Assembly: GCA_945875845.1 (NCBI GenBank)
Contig: CAMCMB010000035.1
Location: forward strand, 1 to 64,000
Length of the DNA: 64,000 nucleotides
Direction: 5' to 3'
DNA from: Pirellula staleyi DSM 6068
GTDB taxonomy: Bacteria > Planctomycetota > Planctomycetia > Pirellulales > Pirellulaceae
Below the pieces are notes generated by a model that worked only from the letters and a program-made list of their open reading frames with translations, was not told where the DNA came from and searched no databases. Position 1 is the first letter of the stretch. The number at the start of each line of letters is the position of its first letter. Of this stretch, positions 1 to 9,190 are shown piece after piece. The position numbers were made by a program, and so were the translations under genes.

Positions 1-30
1 TCAGGGCGAAGGAGCGTTGGCGGGCGTTTA

Positions 31-59
31 CCCAGGGCGGCGCTGCGCTCTGCCCTGGG
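31..59. repeat. Hairpin with CCCAGGGC/GCCCTGGG arms
   Basis: Left arm CCCAGGGC (31-38) and right arm GCCCTGGG (52-59) are perfect 8-bp complements around a GC-rich 13-nt loop. No coding frame explains it. It may be a REP-like unit or the terminator of a gene lying to the left of the window; there is no U-tract, so the terminator reading is weak. Confidence 0.6.
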
Positions 60-93
60 CTAAGTTGTTGCTGCCCCATTCGGGGCGAAATGC

Positions 94-209
94 AAAAACC
101 AAACCAAACCAAACCAAACCAATCCCCAATCCCCAATCCCAAATCCCAAACCCAATCCCCAATCCCCAATCCCTAATCCCTAATCCCTAATCCCTAATCC
201 CTAATCCCC
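94..209. repeat. Degenerate telomere-like tandem repeat
   Basis: A run of short tandem repeats drifts from AAACC units (about 94-120) through AATCCCC/AATCCCA units into about six near-perfect CCCTAAT units (about 168-208). The last block resembles the C-rich strand of eukaryotic telomeres but has a 7-bp period. It lies in the gap upstream of the desaturase gene. The rest of 1-470 (about 210-470) holds no recognisable gene or site. Confidence 0.8.
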
Positions 210-470
210 ATCTGAATCTTTTGCCTGCCCATTTCTGTGGAAATCCATCTCCTATCCACCCAAACGGACGATTCACATGCTTAAAACCTTGGTGATTTAC
301 GTGCCAAATGGACTTTTACAAATCTTTGACACATCTTCAACGAATCTCGGACATACACAAATGGAAAAGGGCGTTAATGTATGCATAAGTAGAGGACGGG
401 AGTGAATCGCCCCGGAGGTTCTGCCGCTTTTTCGTTACATATTATCCTTTAGCACCCAGGAATACTCGGC

Positions 471-1490
471 ATGTTAGGCAAAGATGCAAATGTGGATACG
501 CCCAATCAGCAATATCACCAGCATCATGCAGGCACGATGGTTGCACCGCCGCAACCTCAACTCGAGGAAGTCGTGCTTGCGGGTATTCCATCTGCGGGTG
601 GAGCCACAAAACAATCCCCAATACCAACGATTTGGAATGTTCAGTGGGGGGCTACCACTTGGCTGGTTCTTTTGCATATCGGCGCTCTTTACGCTCCTTG
701 GTCCTTCACTTGGAGCGGGCTCGGCTTGGCCGTTTTGCTTCATTGGATGACAGGAAGTCTTGGTATTTGCCTTGGATTTCACCGACTATTGACACATACC
801 GGATTGGTTGTTCCAAAATGGTTAGCCAATGTGTTCGCTACGATTGGCACTTTGGCAGGTGAGGGCGGACCGATTACCTGGACCGCAAACCATCGCAAGC
901 ATCATGCATACAGTGATCTACCGGGTGATCCACATTCGCCGCACGAAGGACCTTGGTGGGCTCACGCGCAATGGTTGGTTTTCAGCACCGACAATGGCGA
1001 TCCAGAAGGATACGCCCGCAAATGGGTTCCGGATTTGGTCAAAGATAAGTTCCTGATGTTCTTGGAAAAGGGGTTTCTCGCCATTCACATCGTTTTCGCC
1101 ATTGCAGTTACCGCAACCGGGTACTTGATTGGTGGCACAACCCTCGCTGTTTCTTGGCTGATTTGGGTTATTTGCTTGCGAATGGTGGCAGTGCTGCACA
1201 CGACATGGTTTGTCAATTCTGCCTCGCACATTTGGGGTTACAAGAACTATGAAACACGTGACGACAGTCGAAACAATTGGTGGGTTGCCATCATCGCTTA
1301 CGGCGAAGGTTGGCACAATAATCATCATGCTCACCCACGATTGGCTCAGCACGGTCACAAATGGTGGGAATTCGACATGACGTTCATGGTCATCCGAATC
1401 CTGCGGGCCCTTGGACTAGCCAAAGACGTCGTCGATTTGAAGAGCATGACGGAAAAGAAACGCAGGAACGCCGATCGTTTGGCTGCCTAG
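471..1490 (+). CDS. Acyl-CoA/fatty acid desaturase (delta-9 type)
   Basis: Membrane-bound di-iron desaturase that would introduce a cis double bond into a saturated acyl chain using O2 and an electron donor, tuning membrane fluidity. The three histidine boxes of the family are present and in order: HRLLTH (residues 104-109), HRKHH (141-145) and HNNHH (282-286). Hydrophobic segments lie around residues 62-100 and 200-245, as expected for an integral membrane enzyme. The 339-residue length is within the usual range. The first ~50 residues are polar and poorly conserved in type, so a start at the internal Met 23 (537) is possible. It is followed 25 bp later by the acylphosphatase gene. Exact substrate (acyl-CoA, acyl-ACP or lipid-bound) cannot be told from sequence. 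Confidence 0.93.
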   Translation: MLGKDANVDTPNQQYHQHHAGTMVAPPQPQLEEVVLAGIPSAGGATKQSPIPTIWNVQWGATTWLVLLHIGALYAPWSFTWSGLGLAVLLHWMTGSLGICLGFHRLLTHTGLVVPKWLANVFATIGTLAGEGGPITWTANHRKHHAYSDLPGDPHSPHEGPWWAHAQWLVFSTDNGDPEGYARKWVPDLVKDKFLMFLEKGFLAIHIVFAIAVTATGYLIGGTTLAVSWLIWVICLRMVAVLHTTWFVNSASHIWGYKNYETRDDSRNNWWVAIIAYGEGWHNNHHAHPRLAQHGHKWWEFDMTFMVIRILRALGLAKDVVDLKSMTEKKRRNADRLAA

Positions 1491-1515
1491 TGTGGGTCGA
1501 TGAGTCGATGAGTCG

Positions 1516-1785
1516 ATGAAACGTGCAACTTTTTTTATCTCAGGGCGAGTTCAGGGCGTTGGTTTTCGTTACAGGACCAACCTGATAGCCCAATCGTTTT
1601 CCGTCTCGGGAACCGTCGAAAATCTTGACGATGGACGAGTCAAGATTGTTGTCGAAGGAGAACTCGAAGAAATTCAGCGGTTCGTCGACGAAGTGCAAAC
1701 CTCCGTATCTGGGAATATCAAAGCCATCGATCGGTTCGATTCCGAACCCAGTGGAGATTTCGATGGGTTCGTCGTCAAGATATAG
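1516..1785 (+). CDS. acyP: Acylphosphatase
   Basis: Small cytosolic enzyme that hydrolyses acyl phosphates such as 1,3-bisphosphoglycerate or carbamoyl phosphate. The 89-residue product is full length for the family. The signature GRVQGVGFRYRT (residues 10-21) supplies the phosphate-binding loop and catalytic Arg18, and Asn36 in the VENLDDG segment matches the second catalytic residue. The ATG lies 25 bp after the desaturase stop, so co-transcription is plausible. A truncated copy of the dispersed inverted-repeat element follows the stop codon. Confidence 0.93.
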   Translation: MKRATFFISGRVQGVGFRYRTNLIAQSFSVSGTVENLDDGRVKIVVEGELEEIQRFVDEVQTSVSGNIKAIDRFDSEPSGDFDGFVVKI

Positions 1786-1815
1786 GTCAAACCATCAGCC
1801 TGCCGTTCGCCTAAC

Positions 1816-1854
1816 GGTACGACGGACTTTCAGGTCCGTCGAATTTCCCATTGA
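1816..1854 (-). repeat. Dispersed inverted-repeat element, copy E (truncated)
   Basis: This stretch keeps only the inner part of the element described at 20263-20440: a GGTACGACGGACTT... hairpin arm pair and the following AATTTCCCATT spacer. Its inner palindrome carries TTTCAGGT where other copies have TTCCAAGT, so it is a decayed copy. The terminal arms are not recognisable. The remainder of the 1786-2103 gap shows nothing else. Confidence 0.6.
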
Positions 1855-2103
1855 AGGGCTTGGGTTGCTTTGAGACCCGTTGCCACGTTTTTTGCCAAAA
1901 AACATCGGTATCCCTTTTGATCCAAAATCGCGGACATCCCGGTCAGTAGCAAGGGATCCCTTTCAACAATTAGCACCATTGGTGCTTTGACAGCTTGGTT
2001 TTCCATCACATTTTCCTACAATCTGCACTTTGGTTCTGGGGAAACGAATCCATTCGGACCGGAACAGCCCAAATCCATTCAAAACCCATTCATTTGCTCA
2101 AAC

Positions 2104-3714
2104 ATGGCCGATTCTCTCGAACAAGACAACACCGGTATAGGTGTCCATCAAGCAGCAAGGCTTGAAAAACTCAAGAAAATCGAAGCACTTGGCCTAGATC
2201 CATGGGGAGCTCGATTCGACAATCGGACGTTTGTCGGCCCGGTTCGTGAACTTGCAGCCCAAGTTCGATTCTGCAAAGAAGACGGTTCTGTGGTTGCGTT
2301 ACCTGATTTTCCGCCACCAATGGAAAAAGGGCAAAGTGACACTTCGGAGCTTCGTGCAGCCTTTGATTACAAGGCCTGGAAAGCCAGTCAGGGCCCGGGC
2401 GAAGAGGTTGGCCCAATCGTTCGTGTTGCGGGCCGGATCATGCTGCTCCGGACCGCAGGCAAGCTTTTCTTCTTGAACATTCGCGACTGGACAGGCGATA
2501 TCCAAATCATGATCGCCAAGGGCCATGTCCCAGACGAAGACTTCGATCTTGCGAAGCTTCTTGACTTTGGTGACCTCGTCGGTATTGATGGCCGCTTAGG
2601 CCGAACGAACACGGGCGAACTTACGGTGTTCGCCAGTAAACTGCATTTCATGACCAAGACGCTTGAGCCGCCACCGGAGAAGCACGCGGGGCTCCAAGAT
2701 GCCGAACTCCGCCAGCGAATGCGGTATGTCGATTTGACCTACAACACCGACTCGCTGCACACGTTTTTGAATAGGACGAAGATTGTTCACTCGATCCGAG
2801 CAACGCTGGCCAAACATCAGTTCGTCGAAGTGGAGGGTCCGACATTGCATACGATCGCGGGTGGTGCAGCCGCCCGCCCGTTCGTCACACACCACAATGC
2901 GCTCGACATGAAATTGTTCCTGCGAATCGCGCTCGAACTACACCTCAAGCGATTGCTGGTTGGCGGTATCGAGCGAGTGTATGAAATGGGACGAGTCTAT
3001 CGAAACGAAGGGATTAGTCCAAAACACAATCCCGAGTTCACGATGATCGAACTCTATTGGGCGTATGCCAATTACGAAACGATGATGGACCTGACGCAAC
3101 AAATCATCGTCGAAGCGATCGAGGCGACTGGCCAAGGCTACAAGCTGAAATGGGGTGACCTCGATATTGACTTCACTCCGCCATTCCAACGCAGAACGTA
3201 CAGCGATCTCTTCGAAGAGCACACGGGACTGAAAACCTCCGACAGCGAAGGAATCGCTCAACTCGCTCGAAGGCTCGGTATCGTAACGACAGGGAAACAC
3301 CCTGACGTGATCAAGAGCGAAGTCTTCGAAGAAAAAGTCGAGGACTCGCTCATCGGTCCAATCTTTGTCATCGACTACCCGGCAAGCATTTGTCCATTGA
3401 CCAAGCGAAAAGCCGGCAATCCGGATATTGCAGAAAGGTTCGAACTTTTTATTCATGGGATGGAATTGGCCAACGCGTACACCGAACTCAATGACCCGAT
3501 CCTTCAGGAAGAGTTGTTTAAGACGCAACTCGACGGCATGGAGGAAGAGGATTCCATGGCCAAGATGGACACCGATTTCGTTCGGGCTCTCCGGTACGGC
3601 ATGCCACCGGCCGGAGGTCTCGGGATTGGTATCGATCGACTGATTATGTTGCTAACGAATTCGCGCAGCATTCGCGACGTTGTTTTGTTCCCACTCATGC
3701 GCCACGAAAGCTAG
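2104..3714 (+). CDS. lysS: Lysyl-tRNA synthetase, class II
   Basis: Charges tRNA-Lys with lysine in the cytosol. The open frame extends upstream to 1987, but the ATG at 2104 (MADSLEQDN) gives a family-like N-terminus and a product of 536 residues; the upstream extension is not conserved in character. Residue numbers here count from that Met. An OB-fold anticodon-binding domain covers about 104-186. Class II motif 2 is RVYRNEG (about 297-303) followed by HNPEFTMIELY, and motif 3 is GGLGIGIDRL near 505-514. A 30-40 residue insertion rich in Pro/Glu precedes the OB fold, making it longer than the E. coli enzyme (about 505). ychF follows 15 bp downstream. Confidence 0.96.
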   Translation: MADSLEQDNTGIGVHQAARLEKLKKIEALGLDPWGARFDNRTFVGPVRELAAQVRFCKEDGSVVALPDFPPPMEKGQSDTSELRAAFDYKAWKASQGPGEEVGPIVRVAGRIMLLRTAGKLFFLNIRDWTGDIQIMIAKGHVPDEDFDLAKLLDFGDLVGIDGRLGRTNTGELTVFASKLHFMTKTLEPPPEKHAGLQDAELRQRMRYVDLTYNTDSLHTFLNRTKIVHSIRATLAKHQFVEVEGPTLHTIAGGAAARPFVTHHNALDMKLFLRIALELHLKRLLVGGIERVYEMGRVYRNEGISPKHNPEFTMIELYWAYANYETMMDLTQQIIVEAIEATGQGYKLKWGDLDIDFTPPFQRRTYSDLFEEHTGLKTSDSEGIAQLARRLGIVTTGKHPDVIKSEVFEEKVEDSLIGPIFVIDYPASICPLTKRKAGNPDIAERFELFIHGMELANAYTELNDPILQEELFKTQLDGMEEEDSMAKMDTDFVRALRYGMPPAGGLGIGIDRLIMLLTNSRSIRDVVLFPLMRHES

Positions 3715-3729
3715 GACGTTCGCCCCAAT

Positions 3730-4821
3730 ATGGAAGCTGGAATTGTTGGCCTACCCAATGTAGGCAAAAGTACGTTGTTCAATGCGCTCACCGGTTCGCA
3801 ATCGGCTCAAGCCGCAAATTATCCGTTTTGCACCATCGACCCTAACGAAGGGATCATCAGTGTCCCCGACAATCGTTTAGACCGAATTGCCAAACTGGTG
3901 AACCCTCAAAAGGTCATCCCAGCTATGCTCAAGCTGGTGGATATCGCCGGCATTGTCAAAGGGGCCAGCGAAGGTCAAGGGCTTGGCAATAAGTTTTTGA
4001 GTCACATTCGCGAAGTCGACGCCATCCTCCAGGTTGTGCGTTGCTTCATCGATCCGGACGTAACCCATGTTGGCGGGAAAGTCGATCCGTTGTCGGATAT
4101 CGAAACGATTGAAATGGAGTTGATGTTCTCCGACATTCAAACTTTGGAAAACGCGTTACCCAAGGCGGAAAGGGCAGGCCGTGGCGGCGACAAAGAAGCC
4201 AAACTGCGAGTAAGTGGAATCCAAACTTGTCTCGAGCAATTGAACAAGTATCTGCCTCTGAGAAAAATCAAGATGGACGAAGCCGAGGCCAAAGCCATCG
4301 CGAGCTTTGGATTGATGACCGCAAAACCTATCCTTTACATCGCCAATGTCGACGAAAATGATTTGCAAGGGACCAGCGATTTGGTTTCCAAAATCCGCGA
4401 CTACGCGGAAAAAGTAGGAGCACAAGTTGTTCCGGTATGCGCCAAGCTTGAGGCCGAAATCGCTGAACTTGACGACCCCGACCGTAGCGAAATGCTCGCA
4501 GCCGTTGGGCTTGAGCAACCGGCTCTACAGGTTGTTGCTCAACGAGCCTATCAAACGCTCGGACTACAGAGCTACTTCACTGCGGGCGAAAAGGAAGTGC
4601 GCGCCTGGACGGTACCGGTCGGTGCGACGGCTCCTCAAGGGGCTGGCGTAATCCATAGCGATTTCGAACGCGGTTTTATTCGCTGCGAAGTTTTTTCGTT
4701 GGACGACCTGGAAAAATACGGGAGCGAAAAGGAGATCCGGTTAGCCGGAAAACTGAGGACCGAAGGAAAGACGTACATTATGCAAGATGGCGATATCTGT
4801 CACTTCTTGTTCAACGTTTGA
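3730..4821 (+). CDS. ychF: Ribosome-binding ATPase YchF (OLA1 family)
   Basis: Obg-family P-loop protein that binds and hydrolyses ATP rather than GTP and associates with ribosomes and stress responses. The 363-residue length is exactly typical. The P-loop GLPNVGKST is at residues 7-15. The G4 position reads NVDE rather than NKxD, the substitution that accounts for adenine specificity in this family. A C-terminal TGS domain covers roughly 278-361 and ends in the usual [11 protein letters not shown]. The gene starts 15 bp after lysS, and the two probably share a transcript. Confidence 0.96.
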   Translation: MEAGIVGLPNVGKSTLFNALTGSQSAQAANYPFCTIDPNEGIISVPDNRLDRIAKLVNPQKVIPAMLKLVDIAGIVKGASEGQGLGNKFLSHIREVDAILQVVRCFIDPDVTHVGGKVDPLSDIETIEMELMFSDIQTLENALPKAERAGRGGDKEAKLRVSGIQTCLEQLNKYLPLRKIKMDEAEAKAIASFGLMTAKPILYIANVDENDLQGTSDLVSKIRDYAEKVGAQVVPVCAKLEAEIAELDDPDRSEMLAAVGLEQPALQVVAQRAYQTLGLQSYFTAGEKEVRAWTVPVGATAPQGAGVIHSDFERGFIRCEVFSLDDLEKYGSEKEIRLAGKLRTEGKTYIMQDGDICHFLFNV

Positions 4822-4869
4822 TTGAGTCGGCGACTCATTGCATAGACTGCAAGAAAGCCCCAACATTCT

Positions 4870-5805
4870 ATGCTTTACCGGAGACTGATTTCTGCGACTA
4901 TTTTGATCTGCATCGCGCTTTTGTCCATCGGCTTAGATCTGAATTGGCCCATCGGTGGCCAAGCAGGCATGTGGTTGATCCCTCTGTTTCTCGCATTTAC
5001 GCTGGGGACGGGTTGGGAGGCAAGCCAGCTTCTCGCACGCAAGTGGTACGTTTCGCCGAAGGGCGTGCTCGTTCATAGCGCGATTGCATGTGCGGTATGC
5101 TTGTTTCCTTTTTGGTATAGCTTCGTGATGAACGTTTGCTACCCAACGAATTGTCCAGTGGGTCGCGCTGGCTGGATATTGATTGGCGTTTTGACTGGGG
5201 TGGGTACCAGCGGTATTCATGCGCTCTACATGTTTCAACGACATCCTAATGCGATGCCGCTGGAAACTTCGTATGGCGAGCGAACGACTCTAGCGTGGAT
5301 CTTGTCCTGCTTCATTATCGTGTATATCGTTGGTTGCATGAGCGTCTGGCTTCTCGTTCGCATGCACGAAAGTTCGCTACAGGGCATCCTGCATTTGATC
5401 TCGATGTTGGCGATCGTGAAGTTTGCAGACACCGGCGCTTACTTTGCGGGGAAATCCATGGGACGACACAAATTGATATCCGCGATCAGTCCCGGCAAAA
5501 CGGTTGAGGGACTCGTCGGCGGAGTGCTCATGAGTGTCGCAATGGCTTACGTGTTCCTACGTGTGCTACTGCCGATGTGTGGCGGCACAGCCGGGACGAC
5601 TTGGTGGGGACCTGCTCTCCTTGGTTGCCTATTGACGTTGGTAGGACTGGTAGGGGATTTGCTGGAATCAATGATTAAGCGGGCCATAGGGGCCAAGGAT
5701 AGCGGAACACTGCTTCCAGGCTTAGGAGGTGTGTGGGATGTTACAGATTCCTTGTTGCCGACAGCAATTGTCGGCTATCTTGGCATTATAGCGAAACTCA
5801 CTTGA
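4870..5805 (+). CDS. cdsA: Phosphatidate cytidylyltransferase (CDP-diglyceride synthase)
   Basis: Integral membrane enzyme that makes CDP-diacylglycerol from phosphatidic acid and CTP, the branch point of phospholipid synthesis. The 311-residue product has about eight hydrophobic segments. The C-terminal signature is recognisable: SMIKRAIGAKDSGTLLPGLGG followed by WDVTDSLLP. Compared with the usual family signature, the His of PGHGG is Leu and the Arg of DRxDS is Val. I recall similar variants from planctomycetes, so this may be lineage-typical. It starts 48 bp after ychF and ends 17 bp before the PhoH-like gene, within a co-directional core cluster. Confidence 0.9.
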   Translation: MLYRRLISATILICIALLSIGLDLNWPIGGQAGMWLIPLFLAFTLGTGWEASQLLARKWYVSPKGVLVHSAIACAVCLFPFWYSFVMNVCYPTNCPVGRAGWILIGVLTGVGTSGIHALYMFQRHPNAMPLETSYGERTTLAWILSCFIIVYIVGCMSVWLLVRMHESSLQGILHLISMLAIVKFADTGAYFAGKSMGRHKLISAISPGKTVEGLVGGVLMSVAMAYVFLRVLLPMCGGTAGTTWWGPALLGCLLTLVGLVGDLLESMIKRAIGAKDSGTLLPGLGGVWDVTDSLLPTAIVGYLGIIAKLT

Positions 5806-5822
5806 ACGAATTGTTCCACTGT

Positions 5823-6809
5823 ATGTCCGAATCGACTCTTACTCTTTCCGATCCCCAACTCGCTCTCCAATTGTTTGGTCCGCAGGACAACAATCTGAGA
5901 TTAGTCCGCAACCAATTGGCTGTAGCGATCACACATCGCAATGGTCAAATTCGAATTTCGGGTCCGGCGGAATCCGTGAGACTGGCCACCGAAATCCTGG
6001 AAAGGCTCAAGGACAAAGTCGTTCGCCATGGGGCGATTGGGCCGGACGAAGTAGCCGAAGCACTCACCCAAGCCACCGTTACACGCGGCTCTCCAGCATT
6101 CGAACGCAACGAGCTTGCGATTGGGAACGCCGGTCGTCGCATTCGGCCTCGAACCGAAGGGCAAGCGTTGTATGTAGACGCGATTCGTCAACACGACATG
6201 ACATTTTGCATTGGCCCGGCAGGTTGTGGCAAAACGTATCTGGCTGTCGCTACAGCCGTTGAGGCTTTAAAAAGCAAATCGATCAAGAAAATTGTGTTGG
6301 TTCGTCCGGCGGTGGAAGCGGGCGAAAGCTTGGGTTATTTGCCAGGAGATCTCCACGAAAAACTGAACCCCTATTTGCGACCGCTTCTCGACGCGATCAA
6401 CGAAATGGTTGACTTTGATCAGGTAAAATTCTTGAGAGAGCAAGACTTGATCGAGGTGATTCCTCTGGCTTACATGCGAGGACGCACGCTGAATCAAGCT
6501 TTTGTTATATTGGACGAAGCACAAAATGCGACGGTCGCACAGATGAAGATGTTTTTGACCCGAATGGGTGAGGGTTCCAAAATCGTGGTGTCGGGTGATA
6601 TTACGCAAGTGGATCTGCCAGCGGGCGTGACCAGTGGCTTGCGCGACGCCGTCCAACGATTGCATGGGATCCCAGGAATCAGCTTCATCCGTTTGGATGA
6701 AAGCGATATTGTTCGCCATCCTTTGGTTCGAAAAATCGTGGCAGCTTATGACGGAACGCGGCATGATGGTTTACCGGGAAACCGCACCTCGCCCGCGGGC
6801 GATCGCTAG
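5823..6809 (+). CDS. phoH: PhoH-like P-loop ATPase
   Basis: Cytosolic PhoH/YbeZ-family ATPase, linked in other bacteria to rRNA maturation and phosphate stress. The frame is open from 5733 inside cdsA, but ATG 5823 gives a 328-residue protein with the typical N-terminus (MSESTLTLSDPQLALQLFGP). Counting from there, Walker A is GPAGCGKTY (131-139) and Walker B is VILDEAQN (228-235), followed by the family motif KMFLTRMGEGSK and SGDITQVDLP. It sits between cdsA and a 7TM-HD phosphohydrolase gene, which starts 16 bp downstream. The phoH/7TM-HD pair is a common gene neighbourhood; ybeY, which often follows, is not present here. Confidence 0.93.
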   Translation: MSESTLTLSDPQLALQLFGPQDNNLRLVRNQLAVAITHRNGQIRISGPAESVRLATEILERLKDKVVRHGAIGPDEVAEALTQATVTRGSPAFERNELAIGNAGRRIRPRTEGQALYVDAIRQHDMTFCIGPAGCGKTYLAVATAVEALKSKSIKKIVLVRPAVEAGESLGYLPGDLHEKLNPYLRPLLDAINEMVDFDQVKFLREQDLIEVIPLAYMRGRTLNQAFVILDEAQNATVAQMKMFLTRMGEGSKIVVSGDITQVDLPAGVTSGLRDAVQRLHGIPGISFIRLDESDIVRHPLVRKIVAAYDGTRHDGLPGNRTSPAGDR

Positions 6810-6825
6810 GTTCGATTAGATACAT

Positions 6826-9186
6826 ATGTCCTCGACGCAAAACGCGAAAACACGCAGTGAACGAGCTGCAAACCTTCGAGTCGATCGCTATCCATGGCGA
6901 CAGCAACTCGATCGTTTCACCTCATTGAATGCTCTTTCCAGATTGGGCATCGCAGTCGCTGCCGCCGTCTTGATCACGGTTTTTGTTCGCGGCTGGGAAC
7001 CACCGTTTACCTATCGCAAGGGCTTTATCCCACAGCGGGCGATACTGGCTCGAGTGCCTTTTACAGTGGTCGACGAAGTCAAGACGGACGCTTTGCGCAT
7101 GCAAGCGGCCCGCGAGGTACTCTGCATCTACCAAAACAATCGTGAGCCTCTTGTTCAGCTTCGTGCGGCAGTCGAGGACGCATTGCGTTCCGTTCTTGAA
7201 GCTGCGGACGCAACGGCGTTAACCAAACAGCAACAGCAGACTCTAGAGTCCTTCGGCGCGACGGTGCTCGACCCGGATGAAAAACCGCTGACCTATCAAC
7301 AAGCCTTGTCCGCCGTTCAGTCCATCTTCGCAAACGATGCGGATGGCTCCCGATTTGATTTTGCACTGCACGAGGTCTTTCAGCCCATGGAGGAACTTGG
7401 ACTGCTCAAATCTTTAGACCACGACATCGAAAAAGGGAATCGGCGTTACATACTCGTATTCCAGATCGGTGACGAATCCAAAAAAATTGAAGCGGACGTA
7501 AAACGCATTCTCATTGCCGATGTCGCCGCAAAGTTGCGAAGCGCATTCGAACGGGAGTTCCGGAATCAATTTGGAACACCCGAAGCATCGCTGGTCGCTC
7601 GAATGGTAAGCAACTACCTAGCCGAAAGGCTTCCACGGACACTTACGTTCCGCGAGGATCTCAGTAGTCAAGCGAGGCTGGATGCGGTTTCGAGCGTCAA
7701 GCAAGCCACGGTATCCTACGATCCGATCTTCGGCGCATTGGTTCCAATTGGACGAACGCTTGACCAAAAAGAGCTTTCGCTACTCAAAGCCGAACATTTC
7801 GCTTACACACAGCAATTAAGCTTGAATGAACGCACACAACGGCTTGCCGCGTTTGTTGGATTGATCACTGCCTTGTACATTCTTTGCGGCTTATTTATCT
7901 ACCAGTCGCTGGACAACTCTCTCATCAAAGACACTTGGAGACTGATTAGGCTTTTGGCACTGTCTTCGTCTTGCATTATCTTTGCCGTGGTTGCATCGAA
8001 TGATCCGTTCCGAGCGGAGGTCATTCCGGTAACACTGACGGCTATGATTGCGACCATTGCGTTTGGTCGCCCTACGGCACTCATGCTGATGGCCGCTTTG
8101 TCGCTCGTCATCGCATTTAGCACTCGCGTCGATTTGTCCGAATTCATTGTGCTTTCCAGCGCAGCGGCTGGGGCCATTCTTTTGTGCGGCCGCATTAGAA
8201 CGCGAACCCGGTTGATCTACGTCGGAGCTGGCGTTGCGATCGTTGTGTTTATGACTGTGATAGGACTCGGGGTGTTGACCGGCCAGACGGGCGGAATTGC
8301 GACAGACGGCCCAGGAGTAAGCAGCTTGCCTACCACCAACTCGTCTTTTTTCCCAACTCAAATTCTATCTGAGGCGTCGTGGCAATCCATTTGCATTTTG
8401 CTTTGCGGACCATTGATGACCGGTTTATTGCCGTTCGCAGAAAAGCTATTTGACGTGCAAACCGATTTGAGTCTCTTGGAATTGAGCGACATGAGTCACC
8501 CTCTCTTGCGACAGCTTGCACAGCGTGCCCCAGGAACATACAACCACAGCATTTCTGTTGCAGCCTTGGCCGAATCCGCAGCGGACAGTATTGGGGCAAA
8601 CGGATTGCTCGTTCGAGTGGGCGCTTGCTTTCATGACATTGGGAAAATGTTTAAGCCAAATTACTTCGTGGAAAACCAAGCGCCAGGCAGCAATCGACAC
8701 GATACCTTGCAACCGGCCATGAGCACATTGGTGATCATTGCGCACGTCAAGGATGGCTCCGACTTGGGACGACAGCATCGGCTTCCAAGGCCGGTGATCG
8801 ACTTCATCGAACAACATCATGGAACGACGTTGGTCGAGTACTTCTATCGTTTAGCGACCAAAAAAAGTGAGCAGGATCCGCACGGCGAGGAGATATCCGA
8901 ATCAACATTTCGATACCCTGGGCCCATACCCCAAACGAAGGAAGCTGCCGTGCTCATGATTGCCGATGCGGTAGAAAGTGCTTCGCGTGCCTTGGTAGAG
9001 CCCACTGCCTCTCGACTCCAAAACTTGGTGGATCAAATAGCGATGAAGAAGTTGCTGGATGGTCAGTTTGACGGTTGCGGTTTGACTTTACAAGAACTAG
9101 ATACCATCAAGCGTTCATTGATCAAAAGCCTGACGGCCATCTACCACGGGCGCGTGAAGTACCCAGACCAGCAAACGGCGGGTTGA
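6826..9186 (+). CDS. 7TM-HD family phosphohydrolase (PgpH-like)
   Basis: Membrane protein with an extracellular N-terminal region, seven transmembrane helices and a cytoplasmic HD phosphohydrolase domain. Characterised relatives (PgpH) degrade cyclic di-AMP; that activity is inferred here. One signal-anchor helix lies near residues 42-58, the extracytoplasmic domain runs to about 340, and the helix bundle covers about 345-545. The HD domain shows FHDIGK with His603 and Asp604, an upstream H of YNHS, and downstream HH (QHHGTT) and IADAVE metal-ligand motifs. It follows the PhoH-like gene by 16 bp. At 786 residues it is slightly longer than PgpH (about 718). The next gene converges on it with a 4-bp gap. 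Confidence 0.9.
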   Translation: MSSTQNAKTRSERAANLRVDRYPWRQQLDRFTSLNALSRLGIAVAAAVLITVFVRGWEPPFTYRKGFIPQRAILARVPFTVVDEVKTDALRMQAAREVLCIYQNNREPLVQLRAAVEDALRSVLEAADATALTKQQQQTLESFGATVLDPDEKPLTYQQALSAVQSIFANDADGSRFDFALHEVFQPMEELGLLKSLDHDIEKGNRRYILVFQIGDESKKIEADVKRILIADVAAKLRSAFEREFRNQFGTPEASLVARMVSNYLAERLPRTLTFREDLSSQARLDAVSSVKQATVSYDPIFGALVPIGRTLDQKELSLLKAEHFAYTQQLSLNERTQRLAAFVGLITALYILCGLFIYQSLDNSLIKDTWRLIRLLALSSSCIIFAVVASNDPFRAEVIPVTLTAMIATIAFGRPTALMLMAALSLVIAFSTRVDLSEFIVLSSAAAGAILLCGRIRTRTRLIYVGAGVAIVVFMTVIGLGVLTGQTGGIATDGPGVSSLPTTNSSFFPTQILSEASWQSICILLCGPLMTGLLPFAEKLFDVQTDLSLLELSDMSHPLLRQLAQRAPGTYNHSISVAALAESAADSIGANGLLVRVGACFHDIGKMFKPNYFVENQAPGSNRHDTLQPAMSTLVIIAHVKDGSDLGRQHRLPRPVIDFIEQHHGTTLVEYFYRLATKKSEQDPHGEEISESTFRYPGPIPQTKEAAVLMIADAVESASRALVEPTASRLQNLVDQIAMKKLLDGQFDGCGLTLQELDTIKRSLIKSLTAIYHGRVKYPDQQTAG

Positions 9187-9190
9187 TCGA

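Noticed and set aside
94-209. True chromosome-end telomere
   Set aside because: The unit is 7 bp, degenerate and internal to bacterial sequence, with an ordinary gene starting 260 bp later; it is a simple satellite.
1987-2103. N-terminal extension of lysS
   Set aside because: The first 39 codons lack conserved character; ATG 2104 gives a family-like N-terminus.
2938-3528. 196-codon minus-strand open frame
   Set aside because: Entirely antisense to lysS, which has clear catalytic motifs in this interval.
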